Assembly: GCA_013364255.1 (NCBI GenBank)
Contig: CP054936.1
Span: 2,696,853-2,760,852 of the forward strand
Source: Streptomyces seoulensis
GTDB taxonomy: Bacteria > Actinomycetota > Actinomycetes > Streptomycetales > Streptomycetaceae
Length of the DNA stretch: 64,000 nucleotides
Reading direction: 5' to 3'
Shown: positions 35,623 through 47,078 of the stretch, in pieces
How the letters are laid out: each line of letters opens with the position of its first letter
How positions within the stretch are numbered: position 1 is the first letter of the stretch
Position numbers and translations under genes: made by a program
The notes under the pieces: model-generated
Databases searched by the model: none
What the model was told of the DNA's origin: nothing
What the model saw: the letters and a program-made list of their open reading frames with translations, nothing else

Positions 35623-36885
35623 TCAGCCGAGCCGCGACTCCAGTTCGGCGACGATCTCGTTGACGCCGATGGCCACCTGCTCGCCGGACTCCATGTCCTT
35701 GAGCTGGACGACGCCCTCGGCGAGGTCGCGTTCGCCGGCCACGATCGCGTAGCGGGCGCCGCTGCGGTTGGCGTTCTTCATGGCGCCCTTGAGGCCCTTG
35801 CCGCCGTAGGAGAAGTCGGCGGCGACGCCGTTCTTGCGCAGCTCGGTGACCTTGGCGAACAGGACGCGGCGCGCCTCCTCGCCGAGCGGGACCGCGAAGA
35901 CGCTGGTGGCGGCGGGCAGTTGCAGTTCGACGCCCTCCGCCTCCAGGGCCAGGACGGTGCGGTCCACGCCCAGCGCCCAGCCCACCGAGGGCAGCGCGGG
36001 GCCGCCGATCATCTCCGACAGGCCGTCGTAGCGGCCGCCGCCGCCGACCGCGGACTGCGCGCCGAGGCCGTCGTGCACGAACTCGAAGGTGGTGCGCGTG
36101 TAGTAGTCCAGGCCGCGCACCAGCCTGGCGTCGTCCTCGAAGGAGACACCCGCCGCGGTGATCAGCTCGCGGACCTCCTCGTGGTACGCCTTGCACGCGT
36201 CGCACAGGTAGTCGCGCAGCAGCGGCGCGTCGGTGAGCTGCTTCTGCACGTCGGGGCGCTTGTCGTCGAGCACGCGCAGCGGGTTGATCTCCGCGCGGCG
36301 CAGCGTGTCCTCGTCCAGGTCGAGGCCGCGCAGGAAGTCCTGGAGCGCCGTGCGGTACAGCGGGCGGCACTCCTTGTCGCCGAGGCTGTTGAGCAGGATG
36401 CGGAAGTTCCTGAGGCCCAGCGAGCGGTAGGCCTGATCGGCCAGGATGATCAGCTCGGCGTCGAGCGCCGGGTCCTCCGCGCCGATCGCCTCGGCGCCCA
36501 CCTGGGAGAAGTGGCGGTAGCGGCCCTTCTGGGGGCGCTCGTAGCGGTAGTAGGAGCCGGAGTACCAGAGCTTGACGGGCAGGTTGCCGCTCTTGTGGAG
36601 GTTGGCCTCCAGGGCGGCGCGCAGCACGGAGGCGGTGCCCTCGGGACGCAGCGCGAGCCGGTCGCCGCCCTTGGTCTCGAAGGCGTACATCTCCTTGGTC
36701 ACGATGTCGGTGGACTCGCCGACACCGCGCGCGAACAGCTCGACGCTCTCGAAGCCGGGCGTCTCGACGTAGCCGTAGCCGGAGTTGCGCAGCGGGGCGG
36801 CGATGGCCTCGCGCACCGCGAGGTACTTGGCGGAGTCCGGCGGGATCAGGTCGTAGGTGCCCTTGGGGGCCTTGAAGGTGCTCAC
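35623..36885 (-). CDS. hisS: Histidyl-tRNA synthetase
   Basis: Charges tRNA-His. The 420-residue class II enzyme shows motif 1 near [10 protein letters not shown], motif 2 [21 protein letters not shown], the histidine A motif [15 protein letters not shown], and motif 3 with GGGGRYDGL and [12 protein letters not shown]-terminal anticodon-binding domain follows. The GTG at 36885 yields the conserved [12 protein letters not shown] start; the longer open frame upstream overlaps the hydrolase gene and is not conserved. It is 11 bp after that gene, so cotranscribed. Confidence 0.97.
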   Translation of the reverse strand: MSTFKAPKGTYDLIPPDSAKYLAVREAIAAPLRNSGYGYVETPGFESVELFARGVGESTDIVTKEMYAFETKGGDRLALRPEGTASVLRAALEANLHKSGNLPVKLWYSGSYYRYERPQKGRYRHFSQVGAEAIGAEDPALDAELIILADQAYRSLGLRNFRILLNSLGDKECRPLYRTALQDFLRGLDLDEDTLRRAEINPLRVLDDKRPDVQKQLTDAPLLRDYLCDACKAYHEEVRELITAAGVSFEDDARLVRGLDYYTRTTFEFVHDGLGAQSAVGGGGRYDGLSEMIGGPALPSVGWALGVDRTVLALEAEGVELQLPAATSVFAVPLGEEARRVLFAKVTELRKNGVAADFSYGGKGLKGAMKNANRSGARYAIVAGERDLAEGVVQLKDMESGEQVAIGVNEIVAELESRLG

Positions 36886-36896
36886 GGGGTCTCTCG

Positions 36897-37610
36897 TCAC
36901 ATTCCTCGTCGGGGAGCGGGACCGGTGTCCGCTCCCTGGCCGGCCGCCACCTGCCGCAGATACGGGTTGGTGGCGCGCTCCTGGCCGATGGTCGTCTGGG
37001 GGCCGTGGCCGGACAGCACCACGGTCGAGTCGTCGAGCGGCAGGCACACGCGGGCCAGCGAGTCGAGGATCTCGGCCATGTCGCCGCCGGGCAGGTCGGT
37101 GCGTCCGATGGAGCCGGCGAACAGCAGATCCCCGGAGAAGAAGACCTGCGGGACGTCCGCGGTCTCGGGCATCCGGAACGTCACCGACCCCTTGGTATGG
37201 CCCGGCGCGTGCGCGACGGAGAACTCCAGACCGGCCAGCTCCAGCCGGGCGCCGTCGGTCAGTTCCTCGACGTCGTCCGGCTCCCCCACGGTCAGCTCGC
37301 CCATCAGCGGCATGCCGATGGAGCGGCCGAGGGCCTTCTCGGGGTCGCTCATCATGTACCGGTCGGCCGGGTGGATCCAGGCCGGTACGCCGTGTGCGCC
37401 GCACACCGGGACGACCGAGGCCACGTGGTCGATGTGGCCGTGGGTGAGGACGACGGCGACGGGCTTGAGCCGATGCTTCTTCAGCGCTTCCTCGACGCCT
37501 GGGGCGGCCTGGTGGCCGGGGTCGATGATCACGCACTCCTCACCGGCGGCGGGGGCGACGAGGTAGCAGTTCGTCCCCCAGGCCCCGGCGGGGAACCCGG
37601 CAATGAGCAC
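36897..37610 (-). CDS. Metallo-beta-lactamase-fold hydrolase (glyoxalase II-like)
   Basis: Zinc hydrolase of 237 residues. The metal motif THGHIDH (56-62) is followed by His in HAPGHTKGS, Asp in FFSGDLLF and His in [10 protein letters not shown], a full set for two metals. The fold resembles glyoxalase II, but actinobacteria use mycothiol, not glutathione, so the true thioester substrate is unknown. Start GTG at 37610. The conserved order cyclophilin-hydrolase-hisS is also found in mycobacteria. Confidence 0.88.
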   Translation of the reverse strand: MLIAGFPAGAWGTNCYLVAPAAGEECVIIDPGHQAAPGVEEALKKHRLKPVAVVLTHGHIDHVASVVPVCGAHGVPAWIHPADRYMMSDPEKALGRSIGMPLMGELTVGEPDDVEELTDGARLELAGLEFSVAHAPGHTKGSVTFRMPETADVPQVFFSGDLLFAGSIGRTDLPGGDMAEILDSLARVCLPLDDSTVVLSGHGPQTTIGQERATNPYLRQVAAGQGADTGPAPRRGM

Positions 37611-37789
37611 GATCGTCCTTCGTTTGTCTCGGTACGGGAGGGCTTCGGCCGGCTGGGCCGGTGATCCGAGCCTACCGGCGCTGCCGGATCCTCAGGTAAC
37701 CCATATACGGTACGGGGCACACGCAGGCGGTCGGCGCACGGGACGCGCGCGTACCGGTCGGCACACACGACGCATGAGGAGAGAACCCG

Positions 37790-38611
37790 GTGGTCAGCCA
37801 GGAGCAGCGGCGGCGTCAGCTCGCCCGGGAGAAGTTCTTGCGGCAGCAGCAGCGGCGCACCGACGCGCGGCGCAAGTCGCGCATGCGCAACTCGGTGATC
37901 GCGTCGGTGCTCGCCGTCGTGGTCATCGGCGGCGTGGCGCTGTACACGACCGGGGTCCTGAAGAACGGCTCGGACGACGACAAGGCCGCGCCGAGCACGA
38001 CGCCGAGCGCCTCGGCCACCAGCAAGGCGCCGGACCCGTGCGCCAAGCCGGCCGCGGGCGCGGTGAAGAAGCTGAGCTGGAAGAAGGAGCCGGCGATGAC
38101 GATCGACACTTCGGCGGCGTACGCGATGAAGCTCGCGACGACGTGCGGCGACATCGACATCGCGCTGAAGACGGCGGCGGCCCCGCACACGGTGAACTCG
38201 TTCGACTTCCTGGCGGGCAAGGGCTTCTTCGACCACACCAAGTGCCACCGGCTCACCACCAACGGCATCTACGTGCTCCAGTGCGGCGACCCGACGGCGC
38301 AGGGCAACGGCGGGCCGGGCTACACGATCCCGGACGAGAACCTCAAGGACAAGAGCCTGAAGGGCAACGTCTACCCGGCGGGCACGGTCGCGATGGCGAA
38401 CACCGGCCAGAAGCACACCGGCGGCAGCCAGTTCTTCCTGGTGTACCAGGACAGCCAGCTTCCGCCCAACTACACCCCCTTCGGTACGATTTCGCAGTCC
38501 GGCCTGAAGGTGCTCAAGAAGATCGCCGCCGCGGGTGAGAACACGGGCGGCGGCGACGGGGCGCCCAACGCGACGGTCGTCATCGACAAGGCCACGGTCA
38601 CGAAATCCTGA
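37790..38611 (+). CDS. Membrane-anchored cyclophilin-type peptidyl-prolyl isomerase
   Basis: 273 residues. A very basic cytoplasmic N-terminus (QEQRRRQLAREKFLRQQQRR) is followed by one transmembrane helix (SVIASVLAVVVIGGVALYTTG, ~35-55), a Ser/Thr/Pro/Ala linker and a secreted cyclophilin domain from ~105 (TTCGDIDIALKTAAAPHTVNSF, GGSQFFLVYQDSQLPPNYTPFG). The domain holds several Cys residues. GTG start at 37790 after GGAGAG. It matches the ppiB position between relA and the glyoxalase-like gene in mycobacteria. The 179-bp divergent gap before it contains CATATACGGTACGG, a possible -10 area. Confidence 0.9.
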   Translation: MVSQEQRRRQLAREKFLRQQQRRTDARRKSRMRNSVIASVLAVVVIGGVALYTTGVLKNGSDDDKAAPSTTPSASATSKAPDPCAKPAAGAVKKLSWKKEPAMTIDTSAAYAMKLATTCGDIDIALKTAAAPHTVNSFDFLAGKGFFDHTKCHRLTTNGIYVLQCGDPTAQGNGGPGYTIPDENLKDKSLKGNVYPAGTVAMANTGQKHTGGSQFFLVYQDSQLPPNYTPFGTISQSGLKVLKKIAAAGENTGGGDGAPNATVVIDKATVTKS

Positions 38612-38695
38612 TCGTCAACTGCGTAATTTCGGTCGCGCTGGATGCGGACAGGCAACCCGCCGGTCGCCTATGTTGGCCGTGACGAAACTGTGGAC

Positions 38696-38745
38696 GATGC
38701 CCGGGGGAGCCACGAAGCCCCCTCGCGGGCATCATGTGGAGGAGG
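38696..38745 (+). promoter_or_regulatory. Leader hairpin and ribosome site of the DUF349 gene
   Basis: GATGCCCG (38696-38703) pairs with CGGGCATC (38726-38733), with a further GGGG/CCCC inner stem. The hairpin ends 4 bases before an unusually strong ribosome site GGAGGAGG (38738-38745). An ATG lies between them in another frame. The hairpin could modulate initiation or terminate upstream transcription. Confidence 0.5.
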
Positions 38746-38749
38746 CGCT

Positions 38750-39979
38750 GTGAGCAGCGACCCGTGGGGCCGCGTCGACGAGACGGGCACCGTGTACGTG
38801 CGTACGGCCGACGGCGAGCAGGTCGTCGGTTCCTGGCAGGCCGGCTCCCCCGAGGAGGCGCTGGCCTACTTCGAGCGCAAGTACGAGGGCCTGGTGGTCG
38901 AGATCGGCCTCCTCGAGAAGCGGGTGCGGACCACCGACCTGTCGTCGAAGGACGCGCAGGTCGCCATCGGCCACATCAGGGAACAGGTCGACGCGCACCA
39001 CGCGGTCGGTGATCTCCAGGCGCTGCGCGCCCGGCTGGACAAGCTGGTCGAGACCGTCGAGTCGCGGCGCGAGGAGCGCAAGGCGCAGCGCGCCCGGCAG
39101 ACGGACGAGGCCCGGCACGCCAAGGAGTCGCTGGTCGCGGAGGCGGAGGAGCTGGCCCGTTCCGACCAGTGGCGGGTGGCCGGTGAGCGGCTGCGGGCGC
39201 TGGTGGACACCTGGAAGGGGCTGCCGCGGCTGGACCGCAAGTCCGACGACGAGCTGTGGCACCGCTTCTCGCACGCGCGCTCGGCGTTCTCCAAGCGGCG
39301 CAAGGCGCACTTCGCGCAGCTGGACGCGCAGCGCGAGGACGCCCGCCGGATCAAGGAGCGGCTGGTCGGCGAGGCCGAGGCGCTGTCCGGCTCGACGGAC
39401 TGGGGGCCGACCGCGGCCCGCTACCGCGATCTGATGGCCGAGTGGAAGGCCGCGGGCCGCGCCCAGCGCGAGCACGAGGACGACCTGTGGAACCGTTTCC
39501 GCGGCGCCCAGGACGTGTTCTTCGCCGCGCGCGGTTCGGTGTTCGCCGAGCGCGACGCCGAGCAGACGGAGAACCTCAAGCTGAAGGAGGAGCTGGCCGA
39601 GGAGGCCGAGCGGCTGCTGCCGGTCAGCGACCTGAAGGCCTCCCGGGCCGCCTTCCGCACGATCAACGAGCGCTGGGAGGCCATCGGCCATGTGCCGCGG
39701 GACGCCCGGCCCAAGGTCGAGGGCCGGATGCACACGGTCGAGCGGGCCCTTCAGGAGGCCGAGGAGGCCGAGTGGCGCCGGACGAACCCGGAGGCGCGTG
39801 CGCGTGCCGAGGGTCTGACCGGTCAGCTCCAGGCCGCCGTGGACAAGCTGCGCGGTCAGATCGAGCAGGCGCGCGTCCAGGGCAACTCCTCCCGGGCGGA
39901 CAAGCTGGAGAAGGAGCTGGAGGGCCGCCAGGCGCTCCTGGACCAGGCCCTGAAGGGTCTCCAGGAGTTCGGCGGCTGA
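38750..39979 (+). CDS. DUF349 repeat protein
   Basis: Function unknown. The 409-residue protein is almost entirely helical and highly charged. After a short N-terminal domain (GTVYVRTADGEQVVGSWQAG) it holds about three DUF349 repeats with the alternating pattern WRVAGERLRALVDTWKGLPRLDRKSDDELWHRF, then ARYRDLMAEWKAAGRAQREHEDDLWNRF. A C-terminal coiled coil ends LEKELEGRQALLDQALKGLQ. The GTG at 38750 follows GGAGGAGG by 4 bases. It is convergent with relA; co-conservation next to relA is noted but a link to ppGpp is only a guess. Confidence 0.88.
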   Translation: MSSDPWGRVDETGTVYVRTADGEQVVGSWQAGSPEEALAYFERKYEGLVVEIGLLEKRVRTTDLSSKDAQVAIGHIREQVDAHHAVGDLQALRARLDKLVETVESRREERKAQRARQTDEARHAKESLVAEAEELARSDQWRVAGERLRALVDTWKGLPRLDRKSDDELWHRFSHARSAFSKRRKAHFAQLDAQREDARRIKERLVGEAEALSGSTDWGPTAARYRDLMAEWKAAGRAQREHEDDLWNRFRGAQDVFFAARGSVFAERDAEQTENLKLKEELAEEAERLLPVSDLKASRAAFRTINERWEAIGHVPRDARPKVEGRMHTVERALQEAEEAEWRRTNPEARARAEGLTGQLQAAVDKLRGQIEQARVQGNSSRADKLEKELEGRQALLDQALKGLQEFGG

Positions 39980-39996
39980 GCACCCCTTCCGCATGA

Positions 39997-40033
39997 CTGA
40001 GGGCTCCCGTACGGCGCGTACGGGAGCCCTCAG
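39997..40033. terminator. Bidirectional terminator between the DUF349 gene and relA
   Basis: A perfect 17-bp stem (39997-40013 with 40017-40033) with a 3-base GCG loop lies between convergent genes. Confidence 0.9.
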
Positions 40034-40051
40034 GCGTGTGCCGGACAGGCC

Positions 40052-42577
<2,526 letters not shown>

Positions 42578-42770
42578 GAGGACTCCTCGTGCGCGATCCG
42601 GGTCCCCCGGGCAGGCTCCGGAAACCCCATGGTAGCGATCCCGGGCCGTGGCATCGCCTTCAGTCCGGGTGCGCGGTCCGTTCACCGGTCAAACACCGGA
42701 GACGGGCGCCGGATTCCTCCGGGCCCGCCTCTTTCGGTGCTTTCCGTACGGATGCGGGGATTTCGTCCCC

Positions 42771-42802
42771 CTTTTCCGCTTTTCCACTTTTCCGCTTTTC
42801 CG
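42771..42802. repeat. Four tandem 8-bp CTTTTCCG repeats between apt and relA
   Basis: Units at 42771-42778, 42779-42786 (CTTTTCCA), 42787-42794 and 42795-42802, beginning 8 bases beyond the apt stop codon. On the apt-relA transcript they read as purine-rich CGGAAAAG units. The AT-richer runs stand out in this GC-rich sequence. The remaining 42578-42770 gap shows no gene. Confidence 0.85.
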
Positions 42803-42810
42803 CGTCCTGG

Positions 42811-43350
42811 TCAGACCTGGAGCAGCGCCTCCAGGGGCGCTCCGGCCAGGGCCGGTTCGAGTCGGCCGCGGCCGCCCAGGAAGCCCAGCTCCATCAGGAC
42901 GGCGACGCCGGCGATCTCCGCGCCCGCCCGGCGGATCAGCTGGAGGGACGCCTCGGCGGTGCCGCCGGTGGCCAGCACGTCGTCGACGACCAGGATCCGG
43001 TCGCCGGCACTCAGGTCCTCGGCGTGCACCTCGATCTCCGCCGAGCCGTACTCCAGGTCGTAGGCCTGGCGCAGGGTCGCTCCGGGGAGCTTGCCCGCCT
43101 TGCGCACGGGGATGAAGCCGAGGCCGGCGCGGACCGCGACCGGGGCGCCGAGGATGAAGCCGCGGGCCTCCAGGCCGACGATCTTCGTGGCGCGGGTGCG
43201 CTCGGCGATCTCGGCGAACGCGTCGGTCAGGGCGGTGAACGCCGCCGGGTCCGCCAGGAGCGGGGTGATGTCCTTGAACATCACGCCCTGCTCCGGGTAG
43301 TCCTCCACATCGCGGATACGGCTGAGCAGCAGTTCCTGGATGTCGGTCAT
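42811..43350 (-). CDS. apt: Adenine phosphoribosyltransferase
   Basis: Purine salvage: adenine plus PRPP to AMP. The 179-residue protein has FKDITPLLADP, GLEARGFILGAPVA and the PRPP loop ILVVDDVLATGGTAEASLQLI (~118-138). The ATG at 43350 begins 5 bp after the secF stop. A GTG three codons earlier would overlap that stop as GTGA, so the true start could be either. Placed between secF and relA. Confidence 0.96.
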   Translation of the reverse strand: MTDIQELLLSRIRDVEDYPEQGVMFKDITPLLADPAAFTALTDAFAEIAERTRATKIVGLEARGFILGAPVAVRAGLGFIPVRKAGKLPGATLRQAYDLEYGSAEIEVHAEDLSAGDRILVVDDVLATGGTAEASLQLIRRAGAEIAGVAVLMELGFLGGRGRLEPALAGAPLEALLQV

Positions 43351-43355
43351 CACGG

Positions 43356-44471
43356 TCACCGGCGCTTCCCGGAGGGCCGGCCGCGGCCCCGGCTGCGGGA
43401 GGCGCCCTGCTCGCGCGGTCCGACGACCGCGGGCGCGGCGTCCGCGGTCTCCTCGTCGAAGGAGGCTCCGGCGCGGTCCGCGACCGGCTCGCCCTGGGCC
43501 TCGGCCTGCGCCCGCTTGGCGAGCACCCGCTTCCTGAGGGCCTTCATCTGCGGCTCGCGCTCCTTGAGGTCGGCGACGAGCGGCGTGGCGATGAAGATCG
43601 AGGAGTACGCGCCGGCCGCGAGGCCGACGAACAGCGACAGCGAGATGTCGTTGAGCATGCCCGCGCCGAGCACGCCGCCGCCGATGAACAGCAGCCCCGC
43701 CACCGGCAGCAGCGCGACCACCGTGGTGTTGATGGAGCGCATCAGCGTGCCGTTGATCGACAGGTTGGCGATGTCGCTGTAGGTCCAGCGGGTCTGCTTG
43801 GTGATGTCCTTCGTCTGCTCCTTGAGGCTGTCGAAGACGACGACCGTGTCGTAGAGCGAGTAACCGAGGATGGTCAGCAGACCGATCACGGTGCCCGGCG
43901 TGACCTCGAAGCCGACGAGGGCGTAGATGCCGGTGGTGATCGTGATGTCGTGGATCAGGGCGACCAGGGCGGCCAGCGCCATCCGCCACTCGAAGGCGAT
44001 CGCCAGGTAGATCACGACCAGGACCATGAAGATCGCCAGGCCCTCCCAGGCCTTGTTGGCGATCTGCTTGCCCCAGCTGGGGCCGACCAGGTCGGCGTTG
44101 ATCTGCTCGGCGTTGACCTTCAGGTCCTTGGAGAGCGTGTCCTTGATCTCGTCGGACTTGCCGGTGTCGATGCCCGCGATCTGGATGCGCAGGCTGCCGT
44201 CACCGAGCTTCTGCACGATCGCGTCGTGGCCGGAGGCCTCCACGGCGTACGTCTCGGCCTGGCTGACCGAGGTCGACATGTGCTTCGGCGTGGTGAAGAC
44301 CGCGCCGCCCTGGAACTCGATGCCCATGTTCAGGCCGCGCACCGCCAGGCCGAGGATGGCCGTGATGGTGATCAGGATGGAGATGCCGTACCAGATCTTG
44401 CGGTTCTTGACGAAGTCGTAGCCGACCTCGCCACGGTGGAGCCGGGCGCCGAGGGAGCCGATCTTCGACAT
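43356..44471 (-). CDS. secF: Protein translocase subunit SecF
   Basis: Membrane partner of SecD that uses proton motive force to help Sec-dependent export. The 371-residue protein has six expected transmembrane segments, the first at ~28-48 (ISILITITAILGLAVRGLNMGIEF), a periplasmic domain, and the second cluster from ~150 (AIFMVLVVIYLAIAFEWRMALAALVAL), with GYSLYDTVVVFDSLKE. The C-terminal tail is basic and long. It is 3 bp after secD, so cotranscribed. Confidence 0.97.
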   Translation of the reverse strand: MSKIGSLGARLHRGEVGYDFVKNRKIWYGISILITITAILGLAVRGLNMGIEFQGGAVFTTPKHMSTSVSQAETYAVEASGHDAIVQKLGDGSLRIQIAGIDTGKSDEIKDTLSKDLKVNAEQINADLVGPSWGKQIANKAWEGLAIFMVLVVIYLAIAFEWRMALAALVALIHDITITTGIYALVGFEVTPGTVIGLLTILGYSLYDTVVVFDSLKEQTKDITKQTRWTYSDIANLSINGTLMRSINTTVVALLPVAGLLFIGGGVLGAGMLNDISLSLFVGLAAGAYSSIFIATPLVADLKEREPQMKALRKRVLAKRAQAEAQGEPVADRAGASFDEETADAAPAVVGPREQGASRSRGRGRPSGKRR

Positions 44472-44474
44472 CGC

Positions 44475-46286
44475 TCACGCCTCCTTCGTGTCGACGGGGC
44501 GGGCGGGGCGGCGGGTACGGCGCAGCGGCGGCTTGGCACCCAGGGCCTTCGGGTCGAGACCGGACAGCTTGTGGCCGTTCGCGTAGAACTTCCTGCGGGC
44601 CAGGATCGTCATCAGCGGCTTGGTGAACAGGAAGACGACGACCACGTCGAGCAGGGTGGTCAGACCGAGCGTGAACGCGAAGCCCTGCACCTTGCCGACG
44701 GTGACGATGAAGAGCACCGCGGCGGCCAGGAACGAGACGAAGTCGGAGACCAGGATGGTCCGCCGGGCCCGCGGCCAGGCGCGCTCGACGGCGGGCCGCA
44801 GCGTGCGGCCCTCGCGGATCTCGTCCCGGATGCGCTCGAAGAACACGATGAAGGAGTCCGCGGTGATGCCGATGGCCACGATCGCGCCGCACACGGCGGG
44901 CAGGTTCAGCGCGAAGCCGATGGCCGGGCCGAGCAGCGACATGATCACGTAGGCGAGGACCGCCGAGACCAGCAGCGAGGGGATGGCGATCAGCGACAGG
45001 CCGCGGTAGAAGACCAGCAGGTAGACGACGACCAGGGCGAGGCCGATGGCGCCCGCGATCAGGCCGGCGTGCAGCTGGTCGCCGCCGAGCGCGGCCGTCA
45101 CGGTGGTGACGCTGTCCTCCTTGAAGGTCAGCGGCAGGGCGCCGTAGGACAGCATGTTGGCCAGGTTCTGCGCGGACTGCTGGTCGAAGCTGCCGGAGAT
45201 CTGGGCGTTGCCGCCGGTGATCGCGGTGGTGACCTGAGGGTCGGAGACGACCTCGCCGTCCAGGACGATCGCGAACTGGTTCTGCGGCGACTGGTTCTGG
45301 GCCAGCTTGCCGGTGACGTCGGCGAACTTCTTGCCGCCCGAGCCGGTGAAGTCGAGCTGGACGATCCAGCCGGCGGCGCCCTGCGTGTCGAAGACCGCCT
45401 GGCCCTTCTTGACGTCCGTGCCGTCGACGGCGGCCTTGTCGAGGACGTACTTCTGCCACACGCCCGCGTTGTTCTTGCCGCACGCGACGGTCGGCTCGGT
45501 GGGCAGCGCGCCCTTGCCGGCGGTGGCCCGGACGCTCTCCTTGGAGCAGTCGAGGGCGGCGTACTGGGCCTGGAGCTTGGCGGTGGCGTCGTTGCCCGCG
45601 CTGCCGCTCGGGGACGGGGAGCCACTGGCCTTGGGGGTGCTGGAGGACTTGGCGGAGCCGGTGGCGCCGCCGGACGGGGTGGCGTCGGCCTTCAGGGCGT
45701 CGGTGACGGCGCGGCCCTGCTGGGTCGCGGTCCCCGACGGACTGGCGGAGCCGGAGGTCGCCTTGTCGCCCGAGGTCGCCTTGTCGCCCGAGGTCGCCTT
45801 GTCGCCGGAGCCCGTCGTCGCCTTGCCGGAGGGGCTGGCGGACGTGCTCGGCGACGGGCTGGCCGTGGCGGCGCCGGCGGACAGCTCGGTCGCGATGACC
45901 GGGCGGAAGTACAGCTTCGCGGTGGTGCCGACCTGCTCCCGGGCCTGCTTGGAGTTCGTGCCCTTGGGGATGTTGACGATGATGTTGTCGTCGCCCTGGG
46001 TCTGGACCTCGGCCTCCGAGACGCCAAGACCGTTGACACGCCGCTCCATGATGTTCACGGCCGTGTTCATGTTGGTCTTGTTGATCGCGGATTCCTGACC
46101 GCGCTCGGGGACCGCCCGCAGGGTGATGCTGGTACCGCCGGCCAGGTCGATGCCGAGACGCGGGGTGGTGTTCCCCGAGGCGAACATGCCGCCGGTGAGC
46201 GCCACGATGGCGATCAGGATGAGGGCCAGCGAGCGCCATGGCTTGCTCTGGGCGCTCGCGCTCCGGCCCTTCTTAGGTGCTGCCAC
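44475..46286 (-). CDS. secD: Protein translocase subunit SecD
   Basis: Large partner of SecF. The 603-residue protein has an N-terminal transmembrane helix (SLALILIAIVALTGGMFASG), the D1 motif GIDLAGGTSITLRA, a periplasmic head, and five C-terminal membrane helices with GIVAIGITADSFIVFFERIRDEI-type sequence (TADSFIVFFERIRDEIREG). The head has a ~110-residue Ser/Thr/Ala/Pro-rich insertion (~137-245) that includes three copies of SGDKAT. The insertion is probably exposed on the outer face and disordered. Confidence 0.97.
   Translation of the reverse strand: MAAPKKGRSASAQSKPWRSLALILIAIVALTGGMFASGNTTPRLGIDLAGGTSITLRAVPERGQESAINKTNMNTAVNIMERRVNGLGVSEAEVQTQGDDNIIVNIPKGTNSKQAREQVGTTAKLYFRPVIATELSAGAATASPSPSTSASPSGKATTGSGDKATSGDKATSGDKATSGSASPSGTATQQGRAVTDALKADATPSGGATGSAKSSSTPKASGSPSPSGSAGNDATAKLQAQYAALDCSKESVRATAGKGALPTEPTVACGKNNAGVWQKYVLDKAAVDGTDVKKGQAVFDTQGAAGWIVQLDFTGSGGKKFADVTGKLAQNQSPQNQFAIVLDGEVVSDPQVTTAITGGNAQISGSFDQQSAQNLANMLSYGALPLTFKEDSVTTVTAALGGDQLHAGLIAGAIGLALVVVYLLVFYRGLSLIAIPSLLVSAVLAYVIMSLLGPAIGFALNLPAVCGAIVAIGITADSFIVFFERIRDEIREGRTLRPAVERAWPRARRTILVSDFVSFLAAAVLFIVTVGKVQGFAFTLGLTTLLDVVVVFLFTKPLMTILARRKFYANGHKLSGLDPKALGAKPPLRRTRRPARPVDTKEA
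45754..45807 (-). repeat. Three 18-bp tandem repeats inside secD
   Basis: Units of 18 bp at 45754-45771, 45772-45789 and 45790-45807 differ only in the last base. They stay in frame and encode repeated SGDKAT in the external linker of SecD. Confidence 0.9.
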
Positions 46287-46381
46287 CTTCTCGTACTCCC
46301 TCTCGGGCCGCTCCGCGCCGGGTCAGCCCGGTGGCGGCCATGACATGGTGTCGGGATCCCGCGCGAAGTGAACACGTCCCA

Positions 46382-46407
46382 GGGCGCGCGGGCGGTGCCG
46401 CGCGCCC
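46382..46407 (-). terminator. Hairpin between yajC and secD
   Basis: A perfect 10-bp stem (46382-46391 with 46398-46407) with a 6-base loop starts ~10 bp after the yajC stop. It may attenuate rather than end transcription, since yajC and secD usually work together. Confidence 0.65.
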
Positions 46408-46417
46408 CGAGTGGTGA

Positions 46418-46915
46418 CTACTTCGCCTCGGAGTCGCCGTCGGTCTTCTTCGGCTCTGCGTCCGCCTTCGCCTCGGTGGCGGCGCCGGCCGGTCCCTCGG
46501 CCGCGTCCTTCTTCCCGAGGTCGATGGGCTTGTCGTCGGAAGCGGTGGAAGCGTCGGCGGCGGGCTCGTCGGTCTCGGTGAGGGAGGAGGCGTCGTCGGG
46601 AACGAGGTCGGCGTCGGACTTCAGGTCGTGCTCGATGCCGTGGACGATGCGGTTGTACTCGTCGTCGGACAGGACGGTGGCGATCGCGTTCTTGGCGAAC
46701 AGCAGTTCCACGCCCGGACCGGCGTCAACGAGGACCGTGTCGTCGCTGACCTCCTTGACCGTGGCGTACATGCCCCCGATGGTGCGGATTCCGCTGCCGG
46801 GCTGCATCTGGTTCCGCATGTCGGCGGCCTGAGCCTGCTTGCGCTTGGCCGACCGGGTCATCAGGAACATGGCCCCGATGAGCACGATGAACGGGAGGAG
46901 GGTCACGAGACTCAC
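46418..46915 (-). CDS. yajC: Preprotein translocase accessory subunit YajC
   Basis: Small membrane protein of the SecDF-YajC complex. The 165-residue product has one N-terminal transmembrane helix (LVTLLPFIVLIGAMFLMT, ~3-20), a basic RSAKRKQAQ segment, the conserved MQPGSGIRTIGGMYATVKEVSDDTVLVDAGPGVELLFAKNAIATV-type core (core ~36-80), and a long acidic Asp/Glu/Ala-rich tail that is longer than in E. coli. It precedes secD and secF. Confidence 0.93.
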   Translation of the reverse strand: MSLVTLLPFIVLIGAMFLMTRSAKRKQAQAADMRNQMQPGSGIRTIGGMYATVKEVSDDTVLVDAGPGVELLFAKNAIATVLSDDEYNRIVHGIEHDLKSDADLVPDDASSLTETDEPAADASTASDDKPIDLGKKDAAEGPAGAATEAKADAEPKKTDGDSEAK

Positions 46916-47078
46916 GGGTCGGAACTTCCTTCACACGACCGCGATGGGGGCGGCCTGATGGTTGGGGGTGTGCGTGCCGTCGACAAGGGCGGCATCGGCG
47001 GAGTCTAAGCGAGTCCGCGCGTGGGGAACAACGCTCAGCATGGCACCTGGGTTCCTGCTCGGGCCAATGCCGCACGCA

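Noticed and set aside
36897..37610. Glyoxalase II in the strict sense
   Set aside because: The metal site fits, but this lineage uses mycothiol rather than glutathione, so only a general metallo-hydrolase call is safe.
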